A DNA stretch of 64,000 nt from Pelomicrobium methylotrophicum (GTDB lineage: Bacteria > Pseudomonadota > Gammaproteobacteria > Burkholderiales > UBA6910): assembly GCF_008014345.1 (NCBI RefSeq), contig NZ_VPFL01000011.1:1-64000 (forward strand). Reading direction: 5' to 3'. The notes beneath the pieces are model-generated. The model did no database searches, was not told the origin of the DNA, and was given only the letters and a program-made list of their open reading frames with translations. A program made the translations under genes and the position numbers. Of this stretch, positions 57,734 through 64,000 are shown piece by piece (position 1 is the stretch's first letter; each line of letters begins with the position of its first letter).

Positions 57734-58567
57734 TCACCAGAGCTTCCACCAGGGCCTGCGCGGCGGGCCGCCCGCGAGGTGGACGCTATTGGGAAAGTTC
57801 TTCTCCAGCACTCGGCGCGCGTCGTCGCGCAGCTTCGGCATGCCCATGGCATCGTAGGCGCGCACCATGATCGCCAGGGCCTCCTCCAGGGCCGGCGCCT
57901 GGGGATAGTTCTCCAGCACGTACTTGGCCCGGTTGACCGCCGCAACAAACGCGCCCCGGCGCATGTAGTAGCGCGCCACATGCACTTCGTGGGAGGCGAG
58001 GGCGTTCACCAGATAGCTCATGCGCGCCTGGGCATCGGGCGTGTAGCGGCTTTGCGGGAAACGCGTGACCAGCTCCTTGAAGGCTTCAAAGGCCTCCCGC
58101 GCCGCTTTGGGGTCGCGATCGCTGAAATCGTCGCCGCCCAAAGTGGAGAAGATGCCCAGATCGGACTGGAAGTTGGCGAGCCCTTTCAGGTAGTAAGCGT
58201 AATCGACGTTCGGATGGTTGGGATGCAGCTTGATGAAGCGGTCGGCGGCGCTGATGGCGGAGGCCGTCTCGCCGTCCTTGTAGTAGGCGTAGGCGATCTC
58301 CAGCTGGGCCTGCAGGGCGTAGCGGCCATAGGGATAGCGCGCCTCCAGCTTCTCGTACAGCTTGATCGCATTTTGGTAATTGCCGTCGTTGAGCTCCGCC
58401 TTGGCCTCCGAATACAAGCGGCTCGCGGACCAGTCCCGGGTCGGGTCCTCATCCGTGGGCAACAGCCCGCAGCCAAACAGCGAAAGCGACAGCGCCGCGA
58501 TCGCGGCAAGATGGGCGAAGCGCCACCCCAGGCACTTCGCGTCGGTTGAAAGTACACTATTCGTCAT
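57734..58567 (-). CDS. bamD: Outer membrane assembly lipoprotein BamD
   Basis: Essential partner of BamA in outer-membrane protein assembly, 277 residues. The signal peptide ends in lipobox LFGC with Cys33. Five TPR-like repeats follow (LYSEAKAELNDGNYQNAIKLYEKL and similar), then the LPNHPNVDYAYYLKGLANF-like region and the CARYY-type C-terminal repeats. GAGGAG lies six bases before the ATG. Its start codon shares bases with the divergent rluD start. Confidence 0.95.
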   Translation of the reverse strand: MTNSVLSTDAKCLGWRFAHLAAIAALSLSLFGCGLLPTDEDPTRDWSASRLYSEAKAELNDGNYQNAIKLYEKLEARYPYGRYALQAQLEIAYAYYKDGETASAISAADRFIKLHPNHPNVDYAYYLKGLANFQSDLGIFSTLGGDDFSDRDPKAAREAFEAFKELVTRFPQSRYTPDAQARMSYLVNALASHEVHVARYYMRRGAFVAAVNRAKYVLENYPQAPALEEALAIMVRAYDAMGMPKLRDDARRVLEKNFPNSVHLAGGPPRRPWWKLW

Positions 58568-59546
58568 GGCGAGCTCCTCACCCGTTGAGCCCGATTATAG
58601 CCCACCCCCGTCCCCCCTTCTTCGGCGCGTCGTGGTGCCGCGAGAGAGCGCCGGATTGCGGTTGGATCAGGCGTTGGCACGGCTGTTGCCCGAATACTCC
58701 CGCAATCGTCTGGCGCGCTGGATCCGCGACGGGCTGGTACGGGTAGACGGCGCCGCGCGCATGGCGAAAGACAGGGTATGGGGCGGCGAAACGGTGGAAG
58801 TGGAGCCACAGCCGGACCCGCAGGAGACGGCCTATGCGCCCGAGCGCCTGCCGATGGCCATCGTATACGAGGACAACCACATCCTCGTCCTCGACAAGCC
58901 TGCGGGCCAAGTGGTGCATCCGGGCAGCGGGAACTGGCAGGGCACGCTCGCCAACGCTTTGCTACACCATGCGCCCGCGCTGGCCGGGCTCCCGCGCGCA
59001 GGCATCGTCCATCGACTGGACAAGGACACGAGCGGATTGCTGGTGGTGGCCAAGACGCTCTGCGCCCACGCCCATCTCACGCGGGAGCTGGCGGCGCGCC
59101 GGGTCCGACGGGAATACGTGGCGCTTGCGCTGGGAGAGGTGGCGGGCGATCGCGTCATCGAGGCGCCCATCGGCCGACATCCAGTGCATCGCACCCGCAT
59201 GGCCGTGGTGGAAGGGGGCAAGCCGGCGGTCACGCACATTCGGGTGCTGGAGCGGCTGACCGGATGCACGCTGGTCGAATGCCGTCTGGAGACCGGCCGC
59301 ACGCACCAAATCCGCGTGCACCTGCATTCCATCGGTCATCCCCTCGTCGGGGATCCCACTTACCGCGGGACACCGAAGGGACGCGGGGCTGCCCTGCTCG
59401 CAGCGTTCCCACGGCAGGCGCTCCATGCGGCCCGGCTCACCCTCGCGCACCCCGCCGACGGGCGCGAGCTTCGCTTCGAGTCGCCGCTGCCCGCCGATCT
59501 GGCAACGCTCCTCGAAAGACTGGGCACGCCCGCGAACCGCGCATGA
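58566..59546 (+). CDS. rluD: 23S rRNA pseudouridine synthase RluD
   Basis: Makes pseudouridines 1911/1915/1917 in helix 69 of 23S rRNA. The 326-residue protein has an S4 domain (about 28-85, LRLDQALARLLPEYSRNRLARW) and a catalytic domain with GIVHRLDKDTSGLLVVAK (catalytic Asp in HRLDKDTSG) and GRTHQIRVHL. The ATG at 58566 overlaps the bamD ATG on the other strand (CATG) and has no strong ribosome site. A GTG about 22 codons in (near 58632) is an alternative start. pgeF follows with ATGA overlap. Confidence 0.93.
   Translation: MASSSPVEPDYSPPPSPLLRRVVVPRESAGLRLDQALARLLPEYSRNRLARWIRDGLVRVDGAARMAKDRVWGGETVEVEPQPDPQETAYAPERLPMAIVYEDNHILVLDKPAGQVVHPGSGNWQGTLANALLHHAPALAGLPRAGIVHRLDKDTSGLLVVAKTLCAHAHLTRELAARRVRREYVALALGEVAGDRVIEAPIGRHPVHRTRMAVVEGGKPAVTHIRVLERLTGCTLVECRLETGRTHQIRVHLHSIGHPLVGDPTYRGTPKGRGAALLAAFPRQALHAARLTLAHPADGRELRFESPLPADLATLLERLGTPANRA
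58594..58599 (-). promoter_or_regulatory. -10 element of bamD inside rluD
   Basis: A perfect TATAAT on the minus strand, 26 bp before the bamD ATG and within the first codons of rluD. The -35 region is weak. Confidence 0.5.
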
Positions 59547-60316
59547 CTGACGATCTCCTCCAACCCATCTTTCCCGAATGGCCTGCACCCGCGCGGGTGC
59601 ACTCGCTCGTCACGACCCGCGTGGGAGGCGTGAGCCGCGGTCCTTACGCGTCCTTGAACCTGGGCGAGCACGTGGGCGACGATCCGCGATGCGTGGCGGA
59701 GAACCGGCGCCGGCTGCGGCGGTGGCTGCCGGCCGAACCGCATTGGCTGCGGCAGGTCCACGGGACGACGGTCGCTCTCCTCGACCGGGCCGCTGCGCCG
59801 AGCGCGGCCCCAGGGATGAAAGCCGGCGATGAACCGCAGGTGGCCGACGCCGCCGTGACCCGCACCGCGGGGGTGGTCTGCGCGGTGCAGGTGGCCGACT
59901 GCCTGCCGGTGCTCCTGTGCGACAGGGACGGGACGGTGGTCGGCGTCGCCCACGCGGGCTGGCGTGGGCTCGCCGCTGGCGTGATCGAGCGCACCGTAGC
60001 TGCCATGGGGACGGACCCCGCGCGCCTGATGGCCTGGTTGGGACCGGCCATCGGCCCCGACAGCTTCGAGGTGGGCGATGACGTGCGGGAGGCCTTCCTG
60101 CGCCACGAAGCGCGGGCGGCGTTTGCGTTCCTGCCGCGCGACAACGGCAAGTGGCTCGCCAATCTGTATCTCCTCGCCCGCCAGCGCTTGGAGGCGTGCG
60201 GGGTACGGGCCGTCTACGCGGAACAAGCCTGTACCTTCAGCGAACCGCAACGCTTCTACTCGTATCGGCGGGATCGGATCACCGGCCGCATGGCCGCCCT
60301 CGTCTGGCTCGCCTGA
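59543..60316 (+). CDS. pgeF: Purine nucleoside phosphorylase/peptidoglycan editing factor (YfiH/laccase domain)
   Basis: 257 residues of the multi-copper polyphenol oxidase-like (DUF152) family. Metal-binding motifs: LRQVHGTTVA, VADCLPVLLCD and GVAHAGWRGLAAGV; the C-terminal SEPQRFYSYRRD motif is typical. Family members act on adenosine/inosine and in E. coli remove misincorporated residues from peptidoglycan precursors. It overlaps rluD by four bases, the usual rluD-yfiH pair. Confidence 0.9.
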   Translation: MTDDLLQPIFPEWPAPARVHSLVTTRVGGVSRGPYASLNLGEHVGDDPRCVAENRRRLRRWLPAEPHWLRQVHGTTVALLDRAAAPSAAPGMKAGDEPQVADAAVTRTAGVVCAVQVADCLPVLLCDRDGTVVGVAHAGWRGLAAGVIERTVAAMGTDPARLMAWLGPAIGPDSFEVGDDVREAFLRHEARAAFAFLPRDNGKWLANLYLLARQRLEACGVRAVYAEQACTFSEPQRFYSYRRDRITGRMAALVWLA

Positions 60317-60366
60317 GGGTGGGCCCGTTCCGCTATAATGGCGCGCTTTTGCCGTGAGCCTTTTCC

Positions 60367-61146
60367 ATGTCCTCCCTTGCCTGGATCATCGCCAGTAGCC
60401 TTGCAGGCGGCCTCCTCAGTGTGCTGGCGGCTGCGGCGCTCACGCTCACGGCCCGCTCCTCTTGGATCCCCTGGCTGGTCAGCTACGCCATCGGCGCGCT
60501 GCTCGGAGCGGTGTTCCTGGAGACGCTGCCCGAGGCCATGGCCCACGGCCGCAGTCTCCAGCAGGTCAGCGGCATGGTGCTCCTTGGCATCGTCGTGTTT
60601 TTCGTGCTGGAAAAGTTGGTGCTGTGGCGCCACTGTCACTTGGAGCACTGCGACGCCCACGACCCGGTGGTCGTGCCCGGCACCCGTATTCGAAGCGGCA
60701 TACTGATCCTCGTCGGCGACACGATCCACAATTTCGTCGACGGCATCCTGATCGCCGCCGCCTTCCTGACCAACGTGCATCTTGGTATCGTCACTGCCAT
60801 GGCGATCATCGCCCACGAGATCCCCCAGGAGGCAGGCGACTTTCTGATCCTGCTGCACTCCGGTCTCAGCAAGGCCAAGGCCCTGCTCTTCAACCTGCTC
60901 TCCAGCCTGGCGATGCTCTTGGGCGCCTTGATCGGCTACGCGGCGCTCGAGGGCGTGCGGGAGCTGGTGCCGCCGTTGCTGGGGTTCGCGGCCGCCAGCA
61001 TGATCTACGTGGCGGTGGCGGACCTGATTCCGGACCTGCACCGCACGCCGGACATCCGCGCCGGGGCCGTCCAGGTCTTGTTGATCGCCTTGGGCATCGG
61101 ATCGATCTGGGCGGTTGGCGAACTCGTGGGTGCCCACGTCCATTGA
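60367..61146 (+). CDS. ZIP-family metal transporter
   Basis: 259 residues with about eight membrane helices. Helix 4 has HNFVDGILIAAAF and helix 5 HEIPQEAGDF, the paired metal-binding motifs of ZIP proteins. A His-rich loop (WRHCHLEHCDAHD, about 88-100) lies between helices 3 and 4. It probably imports zinc or another divalent metal; the substrate is not determinable from sequence. Confidence 0.88.
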   Translation: MSSLAWIIASSLAGGLLSVLAAAALTLTARSSWIPWLVSYAIGALLGAVFLETLPEAMAHGRSLQQVSGMVLLGIVVFFVLEKLVLWRHCHLEHCDAHDPVVVPGTRIRSGILILVGDTIHNFVDGILIAAAFLTNVHLGIVTAMAIIAHEIPQEAGDFLILLHSGLSKAKALLFNLLSSLAMLLGALIGYAALEGVRELVPPLLGFAAASMIYVAVADLIPDLHRTPDIRAGAVQVLLIALGIGSIWAVGELVGAHVH

Positions 61147-61260
61147 ACCGCGCCGCCGCCTGGGTCGGCACCCTCCCGCGATTCCTGGAAAGCTCATGAC
61201 CGCCACCACAAGGATCACGGAAAACCGGCTGAACGCCAAACGCGCGCGGGTAAGGCTTGC

Positions 61261-61289
61261 TTGACAGGGGGAAATGGGCTGCCAAGAAT
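61261..61289 (+). promoter_or_regulatory. Predicted phaC promoter
   Basis: Perfect TTGACA (61261-61266), 17-bp spacer, AAGAAT (61284-61289). It starts transcription just before the phaC start. Confidence 0.6.
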
Positions 61290-61306
61290 AGCAGCGCCAG
61301 CGTTTG

Positions 61307-63055
61307 ATGGACGCGGCTTCTTTTCGAATCCTTCCCATGGCTGCGCCCGAACATCCGGCAGGGACCTCTTCTTCCCCCGAAGCCGACCTCGCCGCCGAGC
61401 CGCTCAAGGCGCAGACGAGCGACCCGCGACCCGGCGCAGAGATCCTGAATGCCGTCACAGCCGGTTTTGCCCATGAGGCGAACCGGTGGCTCGAGCTTCA
61501 GAGCCGCTACGGTCAGCGTCATCTGGAGCTGTGGATGCGGCTGCTGACGGGCAAGCTGGACGAGGAGACCGGCGAAGGCGACGAAAAGGCGGACCGCCGC
61601 TTCTTGAGCCCGGAATGGCGCAACCAGCCCCTGTTCGACTATCTGCGGCGCGCCTATCTGGTCAACGCGGAATGGCTAGACGCCGCTGCCGCCCAACTGC
61701 CCTTGGACGCGGCGGCCAAACGCAAGGTGCGTTTCCTCACCCGGCAGTTGATCGAGGCGCTGTCGCCGGCGAATTTTCCCGCCACCAACCCCGAAGCGCT
61801 CCAGCGCGCCGCCGAGACGGGGGGCGAAAGCGTGCTGCGGGGGCTCAGGAACCTGCTCGCCGATCTGGAGAAGGGACGCATCTCCATGACCGACGAGTCG
61901 GCGTTCGAGGTGGGGGGAAACCTGGCCGTCACGCCTGGCGGCGTGATCTACCAGAACGAGGTGATGCAGCTCCTCCAGTACGCGCCGTCGACGCCTCGCG
62001 TGCACGCAATCCCGTTGCTGATCGTGCCGCCCTTTATCAACAAGTACTACATCCTCGACCTCCAGCCCGAGAACTCCTTCGTCCGCTTCGCGGTGGACAA
62101 TGGCCTTACCGTGTTCCTCATCTCCTGGCGCAACATTCCGTCCGAGCTGGGGCGGCTCACTTGGGAAGACTACCTCGACAAGGCCGTGTTCAAGGCCATG
62201 GACGTGGTGGGCAGCATCACCGGCACGCCGCAGATGAACGTGCTGGGCTTCTGTGTGGGAGGCACCCTGCTCGCCACCGCTTTGGCAGTCCTCGCCGCCC
62301 GGGCAGACCGCCGCGTCAAGAGCGTGACCTTCCTCACCACGCTGTTGGACTTCGAGGACCCGGGCGAGATCTGCGTTTACGTGGACGAGGCCTATGTAGC
62401 CAAGAAAGAGGCCGACTACCGGAATGGCGGCATCATGCGCGGCTCGGAGCTCGCCACCGCCTTCGCCAGCCTGCGCCCCCAGGAACTCATCTGGCATTAC
62501 GTCGTTCACAACTATCTCCTGGGAGAGACCCCGCCCCCGTTCGACCTGCTTTATTGGAACAGCGACAGCGCGAACCTCCCCGGCGCCCTGTATGCGTGGT
62601 ACCTCCGCCACCTGTATCTGCAAAACGAGCTCAAGGTGCCCGGAGCGCTCACCCTGTGCGGCGTTCCGGTGGACCTGCGAAAAATACGTATCCCGGCCTA
62701 CGTCCTCGCGGCAAAGGAAGATCACATCGTGCCATGGCGCGCTGCCTTTGCCAGCGCGCGGCTGCTTTCTGGCAGAATTGATTTCGTCCTGACTGCCAGC
62801 GGGCACATCGCCGGGGTCGTGAACCCGGCATCGAAGGACCGACGCAATTACTGGGTCAACACGTTTCCTGCGGCAACCCCCGAAGCCTGGCTGGAAACCG
62901 CCAAGCCCGTGCCCGGGAGCTGGTGGAAGCACTGGATGCGGTGGATCAAGCGCCGCAGCGGCCGCCAGGTGCCGGCGCCCGCGGGCGTGGGCAGCGACCA
63001 GTACCCTGTCATCGAGCCGGCGCCCGGCAGCTACGTGAAGGCGCGGTTCGAGTAA
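61307..63055 (+). CDS. phaC: Class I polyhydroxyalkanoate synthase
   Basis: Polymerises 3-hydroxyacyl-CoA into polyester granules, 582 residues. N-terminal domain (about 75-250), then an alpha/beta hydrolase core with the lipase-like box GFCVGG and nucleophile Cys316. Asp in LAAKEDHIVPW and His in TASGHIAGVVNP complete the triad. Class I is inferred from length and absence of a phaE or phaR neighbour. The ATG at 61307 or 61337 could be the start; neither has a strong ribosome site. phaB follows; no phaA is present in the window. Confidence 0.95.
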   Translation: MDAASFRILPMAAPEHPAGTSSSPEADLAAEPLKAQTSDPRPGAEILNAVTAGFAHEANRWLELQSRYGQRHLELWMRLLTGKLDEETGEGDEKADRRFLSPEWRNQPLFDYLRRAYLVNAEWLDAAAAQLPLDAAAKRKVRFLTRQLIEALSPANFPATNPEALQRAAETGGESVLRGLRNLLADLEKGRISMTDESAFEVGGNLAVTPGGVIYQNEVMQLLQYAPSTPRVHAIPLLIVPPFINKYYILDLQPENSFVRFAVDNGLTVFLISWRNIPSELGRLTWEDYLDKAVFKAMDVVGSITGTPQMNVLGFCVGGTLLATALAVLAARADRRVKSVTFLTTLLDFEDPGEICVYVDEAYVAKKEADYRNGGIMRGSELATAFASLRPQELIWHYVVHNYLLGETPPPFDLLYWNSDSANLPGALYAWYLRHLYLQNELKVPGALTLCGVPVDLRKIRIPAYVLAAKEDHIVPWRAAFASARLLSGRIDFVLTASGHIAGVVNPASKDRRNYWVNTFPAATPEAWLETAKPVPGSWWKHWMRWIKRRSGRQVPAPAGVGSDQYPVIEPAPGSYVKARFE

Positions 63056-63112
63056 GGCGAGCTGCCCCGAGACGAGCTTTCGAGCACTGGAACAACCACA
63101 GGAGAACACACC

Positions 63113-63856
63113 ATGGCACAAAGAGTCGCAGTGGTCACCGGCGGAATGGGTGGGCTGGGCGAAGCCATCTGCATGCGGCTGGCCGATCAGGGCTGCAAGG
63201 TGGTGGCCACCCATTCGCCGGGCAACAAGAAAGTGGCCGAGTGGACCGCCGAGATGAAGGCCAAGGGGTACACTTTTTACACGGTCGGCGTAGACGTGAC
63301 GGACTACGACTCGTGCGCCAGCGCCATGCAGCAGGTCCAAAGGGAGGTGGGACCCGTGGATATCCTGGTCAACAACGCCGGCATCACCCGGGACATGACC
63401 TTCAAAAAGATGACCAAGGCCGACTGGGACGTGGTGATCCGCACCAACCTGGATTCCTGCTTCAACATGACCAAGCAGGTATACGACGGTATGGTGGAGC
63501 GGGGCTGGGGCCGGATCATCAACATTTCCTCGGTCAACGGTCAGAAGGGCGCCTTCGGCCAGACCAACTACTCGGCGGCCAAGGCGGGCATGCATGGCTT
63601 CACCAAGGCGCTCGCCCTGGAAGTGGCCAAAAAGGGGGTCACCGTGAACACGATTTCGCCGGGGTACATCGGCACCAAGATGGTGCTGGCGATTCCCCGG
63701 GACGTGCTGGAGAGCAAAATTCTTCCTCAGATTCCGGTGGGACGTCTGGGCAAACCCGAGGAGGTGGCGGAGTTGGTCGCTTATCTCGCTTCGGACCAAG
63801 CGGCTTACGTGACCGGCGCCAACTTCGCCATCAACGGCGGTCAGCATATGTATTGA
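63113..63856 (+). CDS. phaB: Acetoacetyl-CoA reductase
   Basis: NADPH-dependent SDR enzyme making (R)-3-hydroxybutyryl-CoA for PhaC, 247 residues. The cofactor motif is TGGMGGLG (9-16), NNAG at 87-90, and the catalytic Ser140, Tyr153 and Lys157 (YSAAK). The ending GGQHMY is typical of PhaB. It lies 57 bp after phaC on the same strand with AGGAGAA before the ATG. Confidence 0.96.
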   Translation: MAQRVAVVTGGMGGLGEAICMRLADQGCKVVATHSPGNKKVAEWTAEMKAKGYTFYTVGVDVTDYDSCASAMQQVQREVGPVDILVNNAGITRDMTFKKMTKADWDVVIRTNLDSCFNMTKQVYDGMVERGWGRIINISSVNGQKGAFGQTNYSAAKAGMHGFTKALALEVAKKGVTVNTISPGYIGTKMVLAIPRDVLESKILPQIPVGRLGKPEEVAELVAYLASDQAAYVTGANFAINGGQHMY

Positions 63857-63865
63857 CGGAGCGGG

Positions 63866-63942
63866 TGAACGGCGAATCGTTCATCGGGAAACGGTGTGCC
63901 GGGAAAAATCGTAGCGGTTCCCGATTCACCGTCCGCCGTTCA
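63866..63942. repeat. Imperfect inverted repeat after phaB
   Basis: Arms at 63866-63890 and 63918-63942 share TGAACGGCG at the outer end and TCGGGAA at the inner end in reverse complement. They could form a long hairpin after phaB mRNA; there is no T run. Confidence 0.6.
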
Positions 63943-63950
63943 GTCCTCGC

Positions 63951-63982
63951 AAAAAAAAGCCCCGGTGGTTGCCCACCGGGGC
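63951..63982 (-). terminator. Intrinsic terminator of a gene beyond the right edge
   Basis: On the minus strand a perfect 10-bp stem (GCCCCGGTGG with CCACCGGGGC) and 4-base loop is followed by eight T residues. Its direction means a minus-strand gene lies to the right of the window, convergent with phaB. Confidence 0.88.
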
Positions 63983-64000
63983 GTCAGTTCCTTTATCTGA

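Overview
The window is 64 kb of a high-GC genome with the gene content and order of a betaproteobacterium. Marker arrangements are surE-pcm-nlpD-rpoS, thrS-infC-rpmI-rplT-pheST-ihfA-merR-tRNA-Pro, hom-thrC beside alaC, urtABCDE-ureDABCEFG, and phaC-phaB. The genus cannot be named from sequence alone. Nearly all of it is core or metabolic DNA. The only mobile trace is the last 40 codons of a transposase at the left edge. I see no CRISPR array, prophage or recognisable defence island.

Layout. 1-0.4 kb: transposase tail and tRNA-Lys(CTT) with its own promoter. 0.4-4.5 kb (minus): alaC, hom, thrC (pyruvate/alanine and threonine synthesis). 4.7-6.8 kb: a Mth938-domain protein, a GMP/IMP-type HAD nucleotidase and an HDAC-family deacetylase. 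6.9-9.5 kb (plus): a large ADP-forming acyl-CoA synthetase/GNAT (Pat-like) acyltransferase divergent from the deacetylase. 9.6-13.5 kb: a MoxR ATPase and a single 983-aa protein joining DUF58 and TgpA-type transglutaminase modules. 13.5-17 kb (minus): surE, pcm, nlpD, rpoS. 17-24.9 kb (minus): the tRNA-Val/thrS/infC/ribosomal protein/pheST/ihfA/merR/tRNA-Pro translation cluster. 25-36 kb (plus): a 12-gene urea uptake and urease operon behind an exact-spacing sigma-54 promoter. 36-41 kb (minus): comEC and relA. 41-50.3 kb: a DUF2062 protein, AlkA-type glycosylase, LolCD, an RpfE-type protein, recJ, prfB (with programmed frameshift) and lysS. 50.4-52.3 kb (minus): ECF sigma factor, RskA-type anti-sigma factor and a Tat-exported ferritin-like protein. 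52.6-54.6 kb: acetoacetyl-CoA synthetase. 54.7-57.7 kb: copA-copZ-csoR with a CsoR-type operator. 57.7-60.3 kb: bamD divergent from rluD-pgeF, with overlapping start codons. 60.4-64 kb: a ZIP transporter, phaC and phaB, then a terminator belonging to a gene beyond the right edge.

How the genes work together. Urea is imported by UrtABCDE and hydrolysed by urease under nitrogen (sigma-54) control. AacS, PhaC and PhaB point to polyhydroxybutyrate metabolism through acetoacetyl-CoA. The Pat-like enzyme and HDAC resemble a protein acylation/deacylation pair. RpoS, RelA and the ECF/RskA pair are stress controllers. CopA/CopZ/CsoR is a self-contained copper efflux unit.

The most interesting unexplained signals are: a possible threonine-codon leader peptide and attenuator ahead of thrS; in-frame insertions in UreC and RelA; the DUF58-transglutaminase fusion; the 21-bp repeat forming the SurE tail; and overlapping divergent promoters around an inverted repeat upstream of alaC. 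I do not see a wholly new multi-gene system.
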